Positions 52,037-61,424 of a stretch of DNA of 64,000 bases are shown here, in pieces; within the stretch, counting starts at the first letter, position 1; each line of letters begins with the position of its first letter. The notes under the pieces are model-generated. The model was not told the origin of the DNA and did no database searches. It saw only the letters and a program-made list of their open reading frames with translations. The translations under genes and the position numbers were made by a program. The DNA comes from SHVO01 sp964576515 (GTDB lineage: Bacteria > Pseudomonadota > Alphaproteobacteria > Rhodospirillales > Rhodospirillaceae): contig CAZNUW010000010.1 in NCBI GenBank assembly GCA_964576515.1, forward strand, positions 62,001 to 126,000, read 5' to 3'.

Positions 52037-53124
52037 GTGGCGCGCGCCTCGAAATCGATGCGCGGATCGACCGCGTGATAGGCAAGGTCGCTGATGAGGT
52101 TCAGGAACAGCCCGACGATCGAGAAGACATAAAGCGTTCCGAAGATCACAGGATAATCGCGGTCGATGATCGCCTGGTAGCCGAGCAGCCCCAGGCCGTC
52201 GAGCGAGAAGATCACCTCGATCAACAGCGAACCGGTGAACAGCATCCCGACCAGGGTCGCCGGAAACGCGGCGATCACGATCAGCATCGCGTTGCGGAAC
52301 ACATGGCCGTACAGCACGCGGCGCTGCGTCAGGCCCTTGGCCTTCGCGGTCAGCACGTACTGTTTGTTGATCTCCTCCATGAACGAATTCTTGGTCAGCA
52401 TGGTCAGCGAAGCGAACCCGCCGATCACCATGGCGGCCACCGGCAGCGCCAGATGCCAGAAGTAGTCGAAGATCTGCCCGCCCAGGCTCATCTCGTTGAA
52501 GTTTTCCGAGGTCAGGCCGCGCAAGGGGAACCAGTTGAAGTAACTGCCGCCGGCGAACAGCACGATCAGGAGGATCGCGAACATGAAGCTCGGCACCGCG
52601 TAGCCGATGACGATGATGTACGACGTCCCGATGTCGAACCTGGTGCCGTCGCGCACGGCCTTCGCGATGCCCATGGGGATCGACACGAGATAGATGATGA
52701 GGGTCGACCATAGCCCCAGCGAGATCGAGACGGGCATTTTCTCGACGATCAGGTCGCCCACATCGATGGTCCGGTAGAAGCTCTCGCCCAGATCGAAGGC
52801 GAGGTAGCTTTTCATCATGATCATGTAGCGTTCGTGGGCGGGCTTATCGAAACCGAACTGCCGTTCGATGGACTTGATGAATTCCGGGTCCAACCCTTGT
52901 GCGCCGCGATAGGCGCTGTTGGAGCCGCTGGAGGCCATGCGCGCGGTATCGGCGCCGCCGCCGGAAAGGCCCGGTACGCCGCCCGGGTCCATGCCGCGGA
53001 TCTGCGCCAGCACCCGTTCCACCGGGCCGCCGGGGGCCACCTGCACGATGACGAAATTCAGCGTGATGATGCCGAACAGCGTCAGCGGGATCAGGGCAAG
53101 GCGGCGGATGATGTACGCGAACAC
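52033..53124 (-). CDS. yejB: ABC transporter permease YejB
   Basis: 363 residues, DppB/OppB-type permease: TM1 YIIRRLALIPLTLFGIITLNFVIVQVAPGGPVE, a periplasmic glycine/serine-rich insert (GGVPGLSGGGADTARMASSGSNSAYRG), and the coupling loop EINKQYVLTAKAKGLTQRRVLYGHVFRNAML. About six TM segments. It forms the heterodimeric channel with YejE. Confidence 0.94.
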   Translation of the reverse strand: MFAYIIRRLALIPLTLFGIITLNFVIVQVAPGGPVERVLAQIRGMDPGGVPGLSGGGADTARMASSGSNSAYRGAQGLDPEFIKSIERQFGFDKPAHERYMIMMKSYLAFDLGESFYRTIDVGDLIVEKMPVSISLGLWSTLIIYLVSIPMGIAKAVRDGTRFDIGTSYIIVIGYAVPSFMFAILLIVLFAGGSYFNWFPLRGLTSENFNEMSLGGQIFDYFWHLALPVAAMVIGGFASLTMLTKNSFMEEINKQYVLTAKAKGLTQRRVLYGHVFRNAMLIVIAAFPATLVGMLFTGSLLIEVIFSLDGLGLLGYQAIIDRDYPVIFGTLYVFSIVGLFLNLISDLAYHAVDPRIDFEARAT

Positions 53125-53149
53125 GGGTGGGTCGTGATCCTAGAGAGCT

Positions 53150-55102
53150 TTAGGCCCGCCGCCGGCGCATGACGAGGACGGCGATGCCCGCGATGGCGAG
53201 ACCGATGGCTATCATAACCCACATCCCCGGCCCTTTGTCTCGCGGCGTGTCCGCATTTTCTGCGGGCGTTGCGGCCTGGGCCGTTCCGTCGCTCCACCAC
53301 AGGGCCAGCGCCGCTTCGCCGACGCGGCCCAGCCCCATCGCGGGCAGAATTTCGGGGCGCTTCAATTTCGTCCAATAGGCATAGCGTTCCGCGGGCACCG
53401 AGTAGGTCAGGATGCGGTAGTGGTTGAAGGTCATCACCCGGTCCAGGGCGCGGGTGGCGGCCGTTACCTCTTCCAGGGTCTGCGCCTTCACAATGTGTTG
53501 AAGCAGGGAATCGATCGCCGGATCCTTGATGCCGCTGTAGTTGGCGCTGCCCGGACGGCCGGCGGAGTCGGAGCTGAGTTCGTCCACCAGTTCGCTGCCG
53601 GGCGTGAGGCTGGTGGCCATGCCGATCACGATGGCGTCGTAATCGAAGTCCGTGACCCGGTTGGCGTATTGCGCGGTATCGACCACCCGCAGCGAGGCGG
53701 TGATGCCCACGCGCTTCATGTCCTGGATCCACGGGCCCAGAAGGCGCTCCAGGCTCGGCTGCACGATGGTGATCTCGAAGGAAAGCGGCTGGCCTTTCGC
53801 GTTGACGCGTCCGCCGTCCTTCACCGACCAGCCCGCTTCCTCAAGCAGGGCGGCGGCCCGCGCGAGATTGTCGCGGCTGGCGCCCGTGCCTTGCGTCGTG
53901 GGCTGGGTGAAGACGCTGGTGAAGATTTCCGGCGGCAGGGTTTTACGGAACGGCTCCAGCAGCGCCAGTTCTTCCGGGCTCGGCGGATCCTTGGCTTCCA
54001 GGCTCGAGCCCTGCCAATAGCTGCGCAGACGCACGTACTCGTCGTACATCAGGCTCTTGTTGATGGACTCGAAGTCGAAGGTCAGGTTGATCGCCTCGCG
54101 CACGCGCCGGTCCTGGAACTGCGGGCGGCGCAGGTTCAGGCTCAGGGTCTGCACGTCCAGGGGCTGGATGCTCGGCGCCTTCAGCTTCTGTACGCGGCCG
54201 TCGGCGGCGGCCGGGAAGTTGTAGTCCTGCACCCAGCGTCGCGCACTGACCTCACGCACGAAATCGTAGCCGCCGGTCTTGAAGGCCTCGAACTGCACAT
54301 TGTCGTCGCGGAAATATTCGTAGCGGATCGTCGCGAAGTTATAGAGGCCCTTCAGGATCGGGAGGTCCTTGCCCCAATACGCATCGAGGCGCTTGTAGCG
54401 CACGAAGCGGCTGACCTCGAAGGTGTCGACGTTGTACGGGCCGCTCACCACCGGGATGTCGAGGGTGGTGTCCTCGAAGTTGCGCTTGCTCCAATAAGCC
54501 TGCGACAGCACGGGGAACTCGCCCAGCAACAGTGGTACTTTGGAGTTCTCGGTGTTCTTCACCGTGAAGCGCACGGTGCGCGCGTCGACCGCTTCGGCCT
54601 TCTCCACGTCGGCGTAGATGAAGCGGTACACGGGCCGCGCCTTGGCGATCAGTGTCTCGAAGCTGAAGACGACGTCCTGGGCCGTGATGGGCGATCCGTC
54701 GCTGAACTTTGCCTCCGGGCGCAGCACGAATTGCACCGTACGACCGTCCGGCGCGATCTCGATGGTTTCGGCGATCAGGCCATAACGCGAGGCGGGCTCG
54801 TCCAGGCTGCCGATCATCAGGGTGTCGTGCAACAGCGTGTCCGATCCATAGGCCTGCGCGCCCTTCAACGTGAAGGCGTTGAAGGTGTCGAACGTCAGGA
54901 ACGCTTCGTTGCTGAGCACCATTTCGCCCGCGCGCGGCGCGTTGGGGTTCACATAATCGAAGTGCTCGCCCGGCGCATATTTCGGTTCGCCGAACAGCGC
55001 GATGCCCGGAACAGGTTTGCCGCGGGTCGCCGCATCGGCCGGGCCTGCGAAGAGAAACGCCGCCGTCGCGGCCAGCAGGAGCGGTCGAAGATATCGCGCC
55101 AA
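53150..55102 (-). CDS. yejA: YejA-like extracellular solute-binding protein, copy A, with C-terminal anchor
   Basis: 650 residues, solute-binding family 5. Signal peptide at 1-24 (ending AGPADA). The binding fold is full (HFDYVNPNAPRAGEMVLSNEAFLTFDTFNAFT; DGSPITAQDVVFSFETLI). The C-terminus has WVMIAIGLAIAGIAVLVM followed by RRRRA, a predicted stop-transfer anchor that ordinary YejA proteins lack. If so, the protein is fixed to the inner membrane next to the permease. Closest of three paralogues to yejB, 25 bp away. Confidence 0.9.
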   Translation of the reverse strand: MARYLRPLLLAATAAFLFAGPADAATRGKPVPGIALFGEPKYAPGEHFDYVNPNAPRAGEMVLSNEAFLTFDTFNAFTLKGAQAYGSDTLLHDTLMIGSLDEPASRYGLIAETIEIAPDGRTVQFVLRPEAKFSDGSPITAQDVVFSFETLIAKARPVYRFIYADVEKAEAVDARTVRFTVKNTENSKVPLLLGEFPVLSQAYWSKRNFEDTTLDIPVVSGPYNVDTFEVSRFVRYKRLDAYWGKDLPILKGLYNFATIRYEYFRDDNVQFEAFKTGGYDFVREVSARRWVQDYNFPAAADGRVQKLKAPSIQPLDVQTLSLNLRRPQFQDRRVREAINLTFDFESINKSLMYDEYVRLRSYWQGSSLEAKDPPSPEELALLEPFRKTLPPEIFTSVFTQPTTQGTGASRDNLARAAALLEEAGWSVKDGGRVNAKGQPLSFEITIVQPSLERLLGPWIQDMKRVGITASLRVVDTAQYANRVTDFDYDAIVIGMATSLTPGSELVDELSSDSAGRPGSANYSGIKDPAIDSLLQHIVKAQTLEEVTAATRALDRVMTFNHYRILTYSVPAERYAYWTKLKRPEILPAMGLGRVGEAALALWWSDGTAQAATPAENADTPRDKGPGMWVMIAIGLAIAGIAVLVMRRRRA

Positions 55103-55123
55103 GCGGAAATCCTTTTCGCGGTG

Positions 55124-57118
55124 TTACGTCCGGCGGAATCGCCGGCCGATCAGCAAGCCGACCACAAGCAGGGCGGCCGCCGCAAGGGCCATGAATAATG
55201 TCCTGTTGCCGTCCGCGCCGCCGTCGCCGCTCGCGGCGGCTGTCTTGTTACGTAACGTCTCGGCCAGCTTCTCCGCTTTGGCGGCGTCGTACCACCAGGA
55301 CGCAACGTTATAGCCGTCGTTGGGCACGATGTCGGAGCGGCCCAACTTGTTCCACACGGCGTACCAGATCTCCGGCTCCGCGTAGGCCGGGATGACATAG
55401 TGGTTCCAGAGCAAGACGCGGTCGAGCGCGCGGGCGTGGGCCAGCAGGCTTTCGCGCGTCGTCGCGGTCAGCAGCTCGGCGATGATGCCGTCGACGGCGG
55501 GATTCTTGATCCCGATCCAGTTCTCGCTGCCTTGCCGATCGGCGGCCGCCGATCCCCACATCTCAAGCTGTTCATTGCCGGGCGAATCGCTCTGGCCGCC
55601 CCAGTACAGCCGCTCGCCCACAACGACGTCGAAATCGAATTCGTTCATGCGGTTCAGATACTGGGTCGGGTCGACGATGCGGATGTTGCCCTTGATGCCC
55701 AAGCGCTGAAGATTGACGAGATAGGGGCCGACCCATTTCTCGTACAGCGGCCGGTGCATCAGCACTTCAAACTGGAAGGGCGCGCCGGTCTTCCCGTGGA
55801 TCAGAACGCCGTCCTTCAACTCCCAGCCCGCTTCGGCCAACAGTTTTTGCGCAACCAGAAGATTTTCGCGTAAAGCGCCTTCGGTTTCCGTGCGCGGCGG
55901 TTTGAACTCCGTCGTGAACACTTCCGGTGGGACTTGATCGCGGAAGCGCTCCAGGATCTCAAGTTCCTCGCCCGTGGGCAGGCCGCTCGCGGCGATCTCG
56001 GAGCCTTGCCAGTAACTCGTGAAGGGCTGCATCAGGCCGTAGGCGACCGTCCGGTTGGTGCCGTCGAAGTCGAAGGCGTAGGACAGCGCCCGGCGCACCC
56101 GCGCATCCTGAAATAATGGGCGGCGGATGTTCATCACGAACGGATGCTTCTCGTCCGGCTGTCCGTCGCTGAAGGCGAGTTTTTCCAGCGCGCCGGCGTC
56201 GACCATGGCCTGATCGTAGCCGGTGGCCCAGCGCGTGGAGTCCGTTTCCAGGCGGACGTCGATCGATCCGTTGGTGAAGGCCTGGAAGGCCACATCGTCG
56301 TCACGGAAATACTCGAAGCGCAATTCGTCGAAGTTGTGGACGCCCTTGTTGATCGCAAGATCCTTGCCCCAGTAGTTGGGGTCGCGCTTCAGAACGTAGA
56401 AGCGGCCGGCTTCAAACCGGTCGATGCGGTAGGGGCCGCTGGCCACCGGAATCTCCAGCGTCGCGCTCTCCAGATCGCGTGTCTCCCAGTACTTTTTACT
56501 GAGCATCGGCAACTCGCCCATGATCAGCGGTAGTTCGACGTTCTTGTCGTCCTTGAAGTGGAAGCGGACCTTGCGCTCGCCCGTCTTCTCGTGGCGCGTG
56601 ACGTCGCCCCAATAGAGCTTGTAGCGCGGGTGCCCCTTGGCCATCAGCGTGTCGAATGAGAACTGAACGTCTTCCGGCGTGATGGGGCTGCCGTCGTGGA
56701 ACCGCGCCTCCGGGCGCAAGGTGTATTCGATCCACAGGCGGTCCGGAGCCAATTCGACGGTTTCGCACACCAGGCAGTACCAGACGCCGGGCTCGTCGGC
56801 CGAACGCGCCATCAACGGTTCGTTGAAGTAGAAGTAATGACCATTGCCCATGTACTGGAAAATGGCGGGCGAGGGTTTGTTGCCCTTGAACGAGAAGGCG
56901 TTGAAACTGTCGAAGGTGCCGATCGCGCCGCGGGTCAGCGTCCCGCCCTTCGGCGCGTCCGGGTTGTTGTAGGGGAAGTGCGTGAAGTCGGCCGGGTAGC
57001 GCACCTCGCCGTAGATGTTCAGCCCGTGAACGGGTTTACCCAGGACAAGGGCGCTTGCGGGCGACGTCAGCGCCCCCAGCATCGCAACGCCGACCAGCGC
57101 CTTCAACGATCTCCGCAT
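55124..57118 (-). CDS. YejA-like extracellular solute-binding protein, copy B, with C-terminal anchor
   Basis: 664 residues from the ATG at 57118, which has GGGGGAAG as ribosome-binding site. Signal peptide at 1-23 (ending SPASA). Complete family 5 fold with conserved FPYNNPDAPKGGTLTRGAIGTFDSFNAF and DGSPITPEDVQFSFDTLMAKG. The C-terminus carries TLFMALAAAALLVVGLLIG and then RRFRRT, the same anchor design as copy A. The longer frame upstream is rejected. Intergenic distance to copy A is 21 bp, so one transcript is likely. Confidence 0.9.
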   Translation of the reverse strand: MRRSLKALVGVAMLGALTSPASALVLGKPVHGLNIYGEVRYPADFTHFPYNNPDAPKGGTLTRGAIGTFDSFNAFSFKGNKPSPAIFQYMGNGHYFYFNEPLMARSADEPGVWYCLVCETVELAPDRLWIEYTLRPEARFHDGSPITPEDVQFSFDTLMAKGHPRYKLYWGDVTRHEKTGERKVRFHFKDDKNVELPLIMGELPMLSKKYWETRDLESATLEIPVASGPYRIDRFEAGRFYVLKRDPNYWGKDLAINKGVHNFDELRFEYFRDDDVAFQAFTNGSIDVRLETDSTRWATGYDQAMVDAGALEKLAFSDGQPDEKHPFVMNIRRPLFQDARVRRALSYAFDFDGTNRTVAYGLMQPFTSYWQGSEIAASGLPTGEELEILERFRDQVPPEVFTTEFKPPRTETEGALRENLLVAQKLLAEAGWELKDGVLIHGKTGAPFQFEVLMHRPLYEKWVGPYLVNLQRLGIKGNIRIVDPTQYLNRMNEFDFDVVVGERLYWGGQSDSPGNEQLEMWGSAAADRQGSENWIGIKNPAVDGIIAELLTATTRESLLAHARALDRVLLWNHYVIPAYAEPEIWYAVWNKLGRSDIVPNDGYNVASWWYDAAKAEKLAETLRNKTAAASGDGGADGNRTLFMALAAAALLVVGLLIGRRFRRT

Positions 57119-57132
57119 TTTCTTCCCCCGCT

Positions 57133-58983
57133 CTATTTGCGTGGACTGCGGGCGGCGTCGACCTTCGCGGCTTTCGCCGGGTCCACCCACCAGGTCGTGA
57201 TGTCGGGACCTTGCAGCGGCACGATGGCGGGATGGCCGAACTTGTTCCAATAGGCGTGGCGGATCTGGCCCGCGGCCAGTTCGGGGATCGCGTACCAGTT
57301 CCACAACAGCACGCGGTCCAGCGCGCGCGTATGGGCGACAAGGCTTTCGCGCGTCTGCGCGACGATCAGGCTTTCCACGATCTCATCAATCGCGGGGTTC
57401 TTGATGCCGCCCCAGTTGCGCCCGCCCGGACGGTCGGCGGCGGCCGAGCCCCAGAACTCGCGCTGTTCGTTGCCGGGCGAAATGCTTTGCGCCGGGATGC
57501 CGATGATCATGTCGAAGTCGTAGTCATTGAGCCGATTGATCGCTTGCGTGGTGTCGATCATGCGCAGCGTGCCCTTGACGCCCAACCGTTCGAGGCTCTG
57601 GAGATAAGGGCTCACCCAGCGTTCGATGCCCGGCTGCCAGATGGTGAACTCGAAGGTGAATTGCTCGTTGGTGGTCTTGTTGGTCAGGACACCGTTACGG
57701 ACTTCCCATCCGGCCTGGGTCATGAGGTCGCGCGCTTTCAAGAGATTGTCGCGCATGTTGCCCGCGCCGGCGGTGCGCGGGGCCTGGAACGGTTTGGTGA
57801 AGACCTCGTCGGGGATCCGGCCCTTGTACTTGGTCAGGATCGCCAGTTCCTCGCCCTGCGGTAGGCCCGTCGATGCCAGCTCCGAACCCTGGAAGTAGCT
57901 GTCCATATGCGCGTACTGGCCGAAGGCGATGGTCTTGTTCAAGGAGTCGAAGTCGAAAGCCAGCGCCAGCGCCTGGCGCACGCGCGCGTCCTGGAACTTC
58001 GCGCGCCGCAGGTTCATCACGAAACCTTGCGCGTTGTCGGGCAACTGGTCGCGGAACTCCTCTTTCATCATGAGGCCTGAATCGATCACCTTCTGATCGT
58101 AGCCGGTCGCCCAGCGCAAGGCGGTGTTCTCGGTGATGTGATCGTATTGATAGGCCTTGAACGCCTCGAACGCGACCTGGTCGTCGCGATAGTAATCGAA
58201 GCGCAGTTCGTCGAAGTTGTGCGTGCCCTTGGTGACCGCGAGGTCCTTGGCCCAGTAGTTGGGATCGCGGCGGTACACGATGAAGCGGCCCTGTTCAAAA
58301 CTCTCGACCTTGTAGGGGCCTGTGGTCACAGGCACATCCAAGGTCGTCGCTTCGATGCCGCGCTTTTCCCAGAACGCTTTGCTGATCACCGGCAGTTGGC
58401 CCAGGATCAAGGGCAGTTCGGCGTTCTCCTTCGTCTTGAAGGTGAAGCGCACTTTGCGCGGGCCCGTTTTCTCGACCTTCGCCACGTCGCCCCAGTAGAG
58501 GCGGTAGGTGGGCTGGCCCTTGTTCAGAAGATTTTCGAAGCTGAAAATCACGTCTTCCGGCGTCACGGCCTTGCCGTCGTGGAACTTGGCCTCCGCGCGC
58601 AAGGTGTATTCGATCCAACTGTTGTCCTCGGCCAGTTCCATGGTCTCGCAAAGCAGACAGTACTGCGTGAACGGCTCGTTCGATCCTTGCGTCGTCAGGC
58701 CTTCGTAGAACAGCCCGTTGGACGCCAGGTACGTCATGCCCGCCGCGGGCGTGCCTTTGATCGAGAAAGGGTTGAAGGTGTCGAAGGTGGAAAGCCCCGC
58801 AAGGCGCAGGCGTCCGCCTTTGGGGGCGTTCGCGTTCACATAGTCGAAGACCTGGGTGGGGCCGTATTTCGCTTCACCGTGCAGCGCCAGCGCATGCACC
58901 GGTTTTCCGCGCACCACGGCGTCGGCGGGCGCGGACGCCAGGACGGCCATCGCCGCGCCAACGATTGCAAGCAAACGGCTCAT
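57133..58983 (-). CDS. YejA-like extracellular solute-binding protein, copy C, no anchor
   Basis: 616 residues, family 5, signal peptide at 1-22 (ending APADA), GAGGAGGAACGGAAG before the ATG at 58983. Fold markers are VFDYVNANAPKGGRLRLAGLSTFDTFNPFS and DGKAVTPEDVIFSFENLLNKG. It ends AAKVDAARSPRK with no hydrophobic tail, so it is the freely diffusing form among the three. First gene of the Yej operon; 14 bp separate it from copy B. Confidence 0.9.
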   Translation of the reverse strand: MSRLLAIVGAAMAVLASAPADAVVRGKPVHALALHGEAKYGPTQVFDYVNANAPKGGRLRLAGLSTFDTFNPFSIKGTPAAGMTYLASNGLFYEGLTTQGSNEPFTQYCLLCETMELAEDNSWIEYTLRAEAKFHDGKAVTPEDVIFSFENLLNKGQPTYRLYWGDVAKVEKTGPRKVRFTFKTKENAELPLILGQLPVISKAFWEKRGIEATTLDVPVTTGPYKVESFEQGRFIVYRRDPNYWAKDLAVTKGTHNFDELRFDYYRDDQVAFEAFKAYQYDHITENTALRWATGYDQKVIDSGLMMKEEFRDQLPDNAQGFVMNLRRAKFQDARVRQALALAFDFDSLNKTIAFGQYAHMDSYFQGSELASTGLPQGEELAILTKYKGRIPDEVFTKPFQAPRTAGAGNMRDNLLKARDLMTQAGWEVRNGVLTNKTTNEQFTFEFTIWQPGIERWVSPYLQSLERLGVKGTLRMIDTTQAINRLNDYDFDMIIGIPAQSISPGNEQREFWGSAAADRPGGRNWGGIKNPAIDEIVESLIVAQTRESLVAHTRALDRVLLWNWYAIPELAAGQIRHAYWNKFGHPAIVPLQGPDITTWWVDPAKAAKVDAARSPRK

Positions 58984-59025
58984 CTTCCGTTCCTCCTCGA
59001 TTGAACGTGAAACAGGCGGCTGGAC

Positions 59026-59835
59026 TTAGCCTTGAAGCGCTGCCAGCGCCGCCGCGTGGATGCGGGCGTCGCCGCAGGCCAGCACCTGGCCATGGACGGT
59101 CGTCTCCGACTCTAGGGCCAACGGGGCCCCATTCCAATCGGTGATGCGGGCGCCGGCCCCTTCCAGGACGGGAACGAGGGCCGCGTAATCGTGTAACTTG
59201 AGCCCCGCTTCACAGGCGATGTCCGTCCAGCCCGATGCCACCATCCCGTAATGATAGCAGTCGGTGCCGCCGAATCGTGTTTGCCGCACCGCCGCCATCA
59301 GCCGCCGTAACGCGGGCGTCTCGGCGTCGGTGAAACATTCGGGCGCGGTGGCGTACATCGCGGCCGCGTCGAGGGCGGCGCAGGCGCGCGGGCGCGCAAG
59401 CGCACCGTTGAACGTCGTGGGATGGTCCACGCCGCCGATCCAGCGTTCGCGCAGCGCGGCGTGATTGATGCAGCCGAGATAAGGGCGCGTGTTTGTAACA
59501 GTGCGCCGCCACAGCCCGACCAGCGTGCCGAACAGCGGCACGCCGTTGATGAACGATTTGGTGCCGTCGATGGGATCGAGAATCCAGACCCATTCGGCGT
59601 CGGCGCGCTCGGCGCCGTGTTCCTCGCCGATGATGCCGTGGTCGGGAAACGTCTTCGCGATCAGATCGCGCATCGCGGCTTCGCTGTCCCGGTCGGCGAC
59701 GGTCACCGGCGAGGCGTCGGATTTCGCATCGATGGCGACGTTCCGGCGGAAGTGCGACAGGATGATCGCCCCGCTGGCATCGGCGAGGCGATGAAAAAGG
59801 GCGAGGGAGGTTCTTTTGAAACCTTCGTCGCCCAT
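59026..59835 (-). CDS. hisN: inositol monophosphatase family, histidinol-phosphatase HisN-type
   Basis: 269 residues. The metal-binding residues are Glu71 (GIIGEEHG), Asp87 and Asp90 (WILDPIDGTKSFI) and the C-terminal block GWTDIACEAGLKLHDYAAL. The ...DGTKSFINGVPLFGTLVGL pattern fits the alphaproteobacterial histidinol-phosphatase branch better than inositol monophosphatase or CysQ, but the substrate is predicted by resemblance only. Separate from histidine genes. 25 bp downstream of the cytochrome gene. Confidence 0.8.
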   Translation of the reverse strand: MGDEGFKRTSLALFHRLADASGAIILSHFRRNVAIDAKSDASPVTVADRDSEAAMRDLIAKTFPDHGIIGEEHGAERADAEWVWILDPIDGTKSFINGVPLFGTLVGLWRRTVTNTRPYLGCINHAALRERWIGGVDHPTTFNGALARPRACAALDAAAMYATAPECFTDAETPALRRLMAAVRQTRFGGTDCYHYGMVASGWTDIACEAGLKLHDYAALVPVLEGAGARITDWNGAPLALESETTVHGQVLACGDARIHAAALAALQG

Positions 59836-59860
59836 TTCAAATCAGGAGCGTGGTGTGGAG

Positions 59861-60475
59861 TTACTTCGCCGGAGCGGCGTCGGCGGGCGCGGCTTCGGCC
59901 GGCGCCGCTTCTGCGGGGGCTTCTTCCACGGCCGGCAGGGCCGGAGCGTTCGGCGTGTTTTCCATCAGGAACTTGATCACCGCGGCGCGCTCGTCATGAC
60001 GCTTCAGACCCGCGAAGTTCATGGTCCCCTTCGGCGCCAGGTGCTTCGGGTTCTCCAAGTAGTCGTCGAGCTTTTCGTAGGTCCAGGCGCCGCCGATGGC
60101 CTTCAGCGATTCGCTGTACTTGGCGAAGCTTGCGTCCCCGGCGACCGTGCGGCCGACCACGCCATGCAGGCTCGGGCCCGTCATCGGCTTCGCGTCGGCG
60201 GTGGCGATGTGGCACGAGGTGCACTTACGGAAGCCGGCGGCGCCGTCTTCCACCGTCGCCACGGCGATCAGCGGGATGATGTTCGGGCGGGTGGCTTCAA
60301 CCGCACCGGCCGAGGCGACCTCGGCGACTTCCGGCACTTCCACCGGATAGCCAAAATTTTCCACAGTCTGGTGTTCCGGCATGATCATGCCGCCGACGAT
60401 ATTGACCCCCAGGATGGCCAAGAAGGCCAACCAGAAAGCGCTGATGATCGTGTACCAGGTTAATTTATCCGGCAT
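59861..60475 (-). CDS. membrane-anchored class I cytochrome c (CycM-like)
   Basis: 204 residues from the ATG at 60475 (MPDKLTWYTI). One uncleaved N-terminal membrane helix (about 9-31), a linker, then a heme domain with Cys85-x-x-Cys88-His89 and a distal Met152 in KGTMNFAGL. Resembles the membrane-bound cytochrome c552/CycM that passes electrons from the bc1 complex to cytochrome oxidases in Alphaproteobacteria. The tail from about 181 is a run of Ala-Pro-Glu repeats (APAEAAPAEAAPADAAPAK). Cotranscription with hisN is possible. Confidence 0.88.
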   Translation of the reverse strand: MPDKLTWYTIISAFWLAFLAILGVNIVGGMIMPEHQTVENFGYPVEVPEVAEVASAGAVEATRPNIIPLIAVATVEDGAAGFRKCTSCHIATADAKPMTGPSLHGVVGRTVAGDASFAKYSESLKAIGGAWTYEKLDDYLENPKHLAPKGTMNFAGLKRHDERAAVIKFLMENTPNAPALPAVEEAPAEAAPAEAAPADAAPAK

Positions 60476-60687
60476 TCCAAAAACCCCCGAACGAAGTCGG
60501 GCCCTGAATAATCCGTCCGGTCTCAAATCTCAATATGAATCAACGCCCCAGCCGTCATGCGCCGGGCGCGCGGGCAAGGGGCCTCCCGATGCGCGCCGAT
60601 AGGCCATAACCTCTTGGAACAAGGGGCTTAGTCCTGTATGTGTCGCGCCCGGCTCATCCACCCATTTTGACCAGGATTATCCCACCC

Positions 60688-61422
60688 ATGCCGGCCCTCA
60701 TCGTCATCCCGGCCCGCCTTAGCGCGACCCGCCTGCCCAATAAGCCCCTCGCCATGATCGGCGATGCGCCCATGATCGTTCATGTCTGGCGCCGGGCGGT
60801 CCAGGCGAACGCCGGTCCGGTCATCGTGGCCGCGGGCGACCCGGAGATCGTCGACACCATCAAGGCCGCCGGCGGCGAGGCGGTCCTGACCGACCCCGCG
60901 CTCCCGTCCGGCAGCGACCGCGTCCATGCGGCCGCAGAACTCTTTGATCCTCAAGGGAAATTTGACGTTGTCGTGAACGTCCAGGGCGACCTGCCGACCC
61001 TGGAGCCGAAGCTGGTGGCGGCGTCCGTGACGCCGCTCGCCGATCCGGCCATCGATATCGCCACGGTTGTCGCGCGAATCACACTCGAGGAAGAGTTGAA
61101 CGACACGGCGGTCGTGAAGGCCGCCTTGTCCCTGGCGCCCGGCGCCACCGTCGGGCCGGCGCTTTATTTCAGCCGCAACCTTATCCCGTCGGGCCCCGGC
61201 GATCATTATCACCACATCGGCATCTATGCGTTCCGCCGCGCGGCGCTGCGCCGGTTCGTGACTTTGCCGCCGACGATCCTGGAAGTGCGCGAGCGGCTCG
61301 AACAGCTGCGCGCCATCGAGCACGGCATGCGCATGGCCGCGGCGCTGGTCGACACCATTCCGTTGGGTGTGGATACGCCGGCCGATCTCGACCGCGCCCG
61401 CCGTCTCCTGGGCGTCGCCTGA
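60688..61422 (+). CDS. kdsB: 3-deoxy-manno-octulosonate cytidylyltransferase (CMP-Kdo synthetase)
   Basis: 244 residues from the ATG at 60688 (MPALIVIPARLSATRLPNKPLAMIGDAPMIVHVW), the family N-terminal CTP-binding signature. The core has SGSDRVHAAAELF, FDVVVNVQGDLPTLEP and HHIGIYAFRRAALRRF. Activates Kdo for lipid A/LPS core, showing a Gram-negative LPS pathway. AGGA is 12 nt upstream; a longer frame to 60640 is not used. pheA follows by 2 bp. Confidence 0.95.
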   Translation: MPALIVIPARLSATRLPNKPLAMIGDAPMIVHVWRRAVQANAGPVIVAAGDPEIVDTIKAAGGEAVLTDPALPSGSDRVHAAAELFDPQGKFDVVVNVQGDLPTLEPKLVAASVTPLADPAIDIATVVARITLEEELNDTAVVKAALSLAPGATVGPALYFSRNLIPSGPGDHYHHIGIYAFRRAALRRFVTLPPTILEVRERLEQLRAIEHGMRMAAALVDTIPLGVDTPADLDRARRLLGVA

Positions 61423-61424
61423 CC

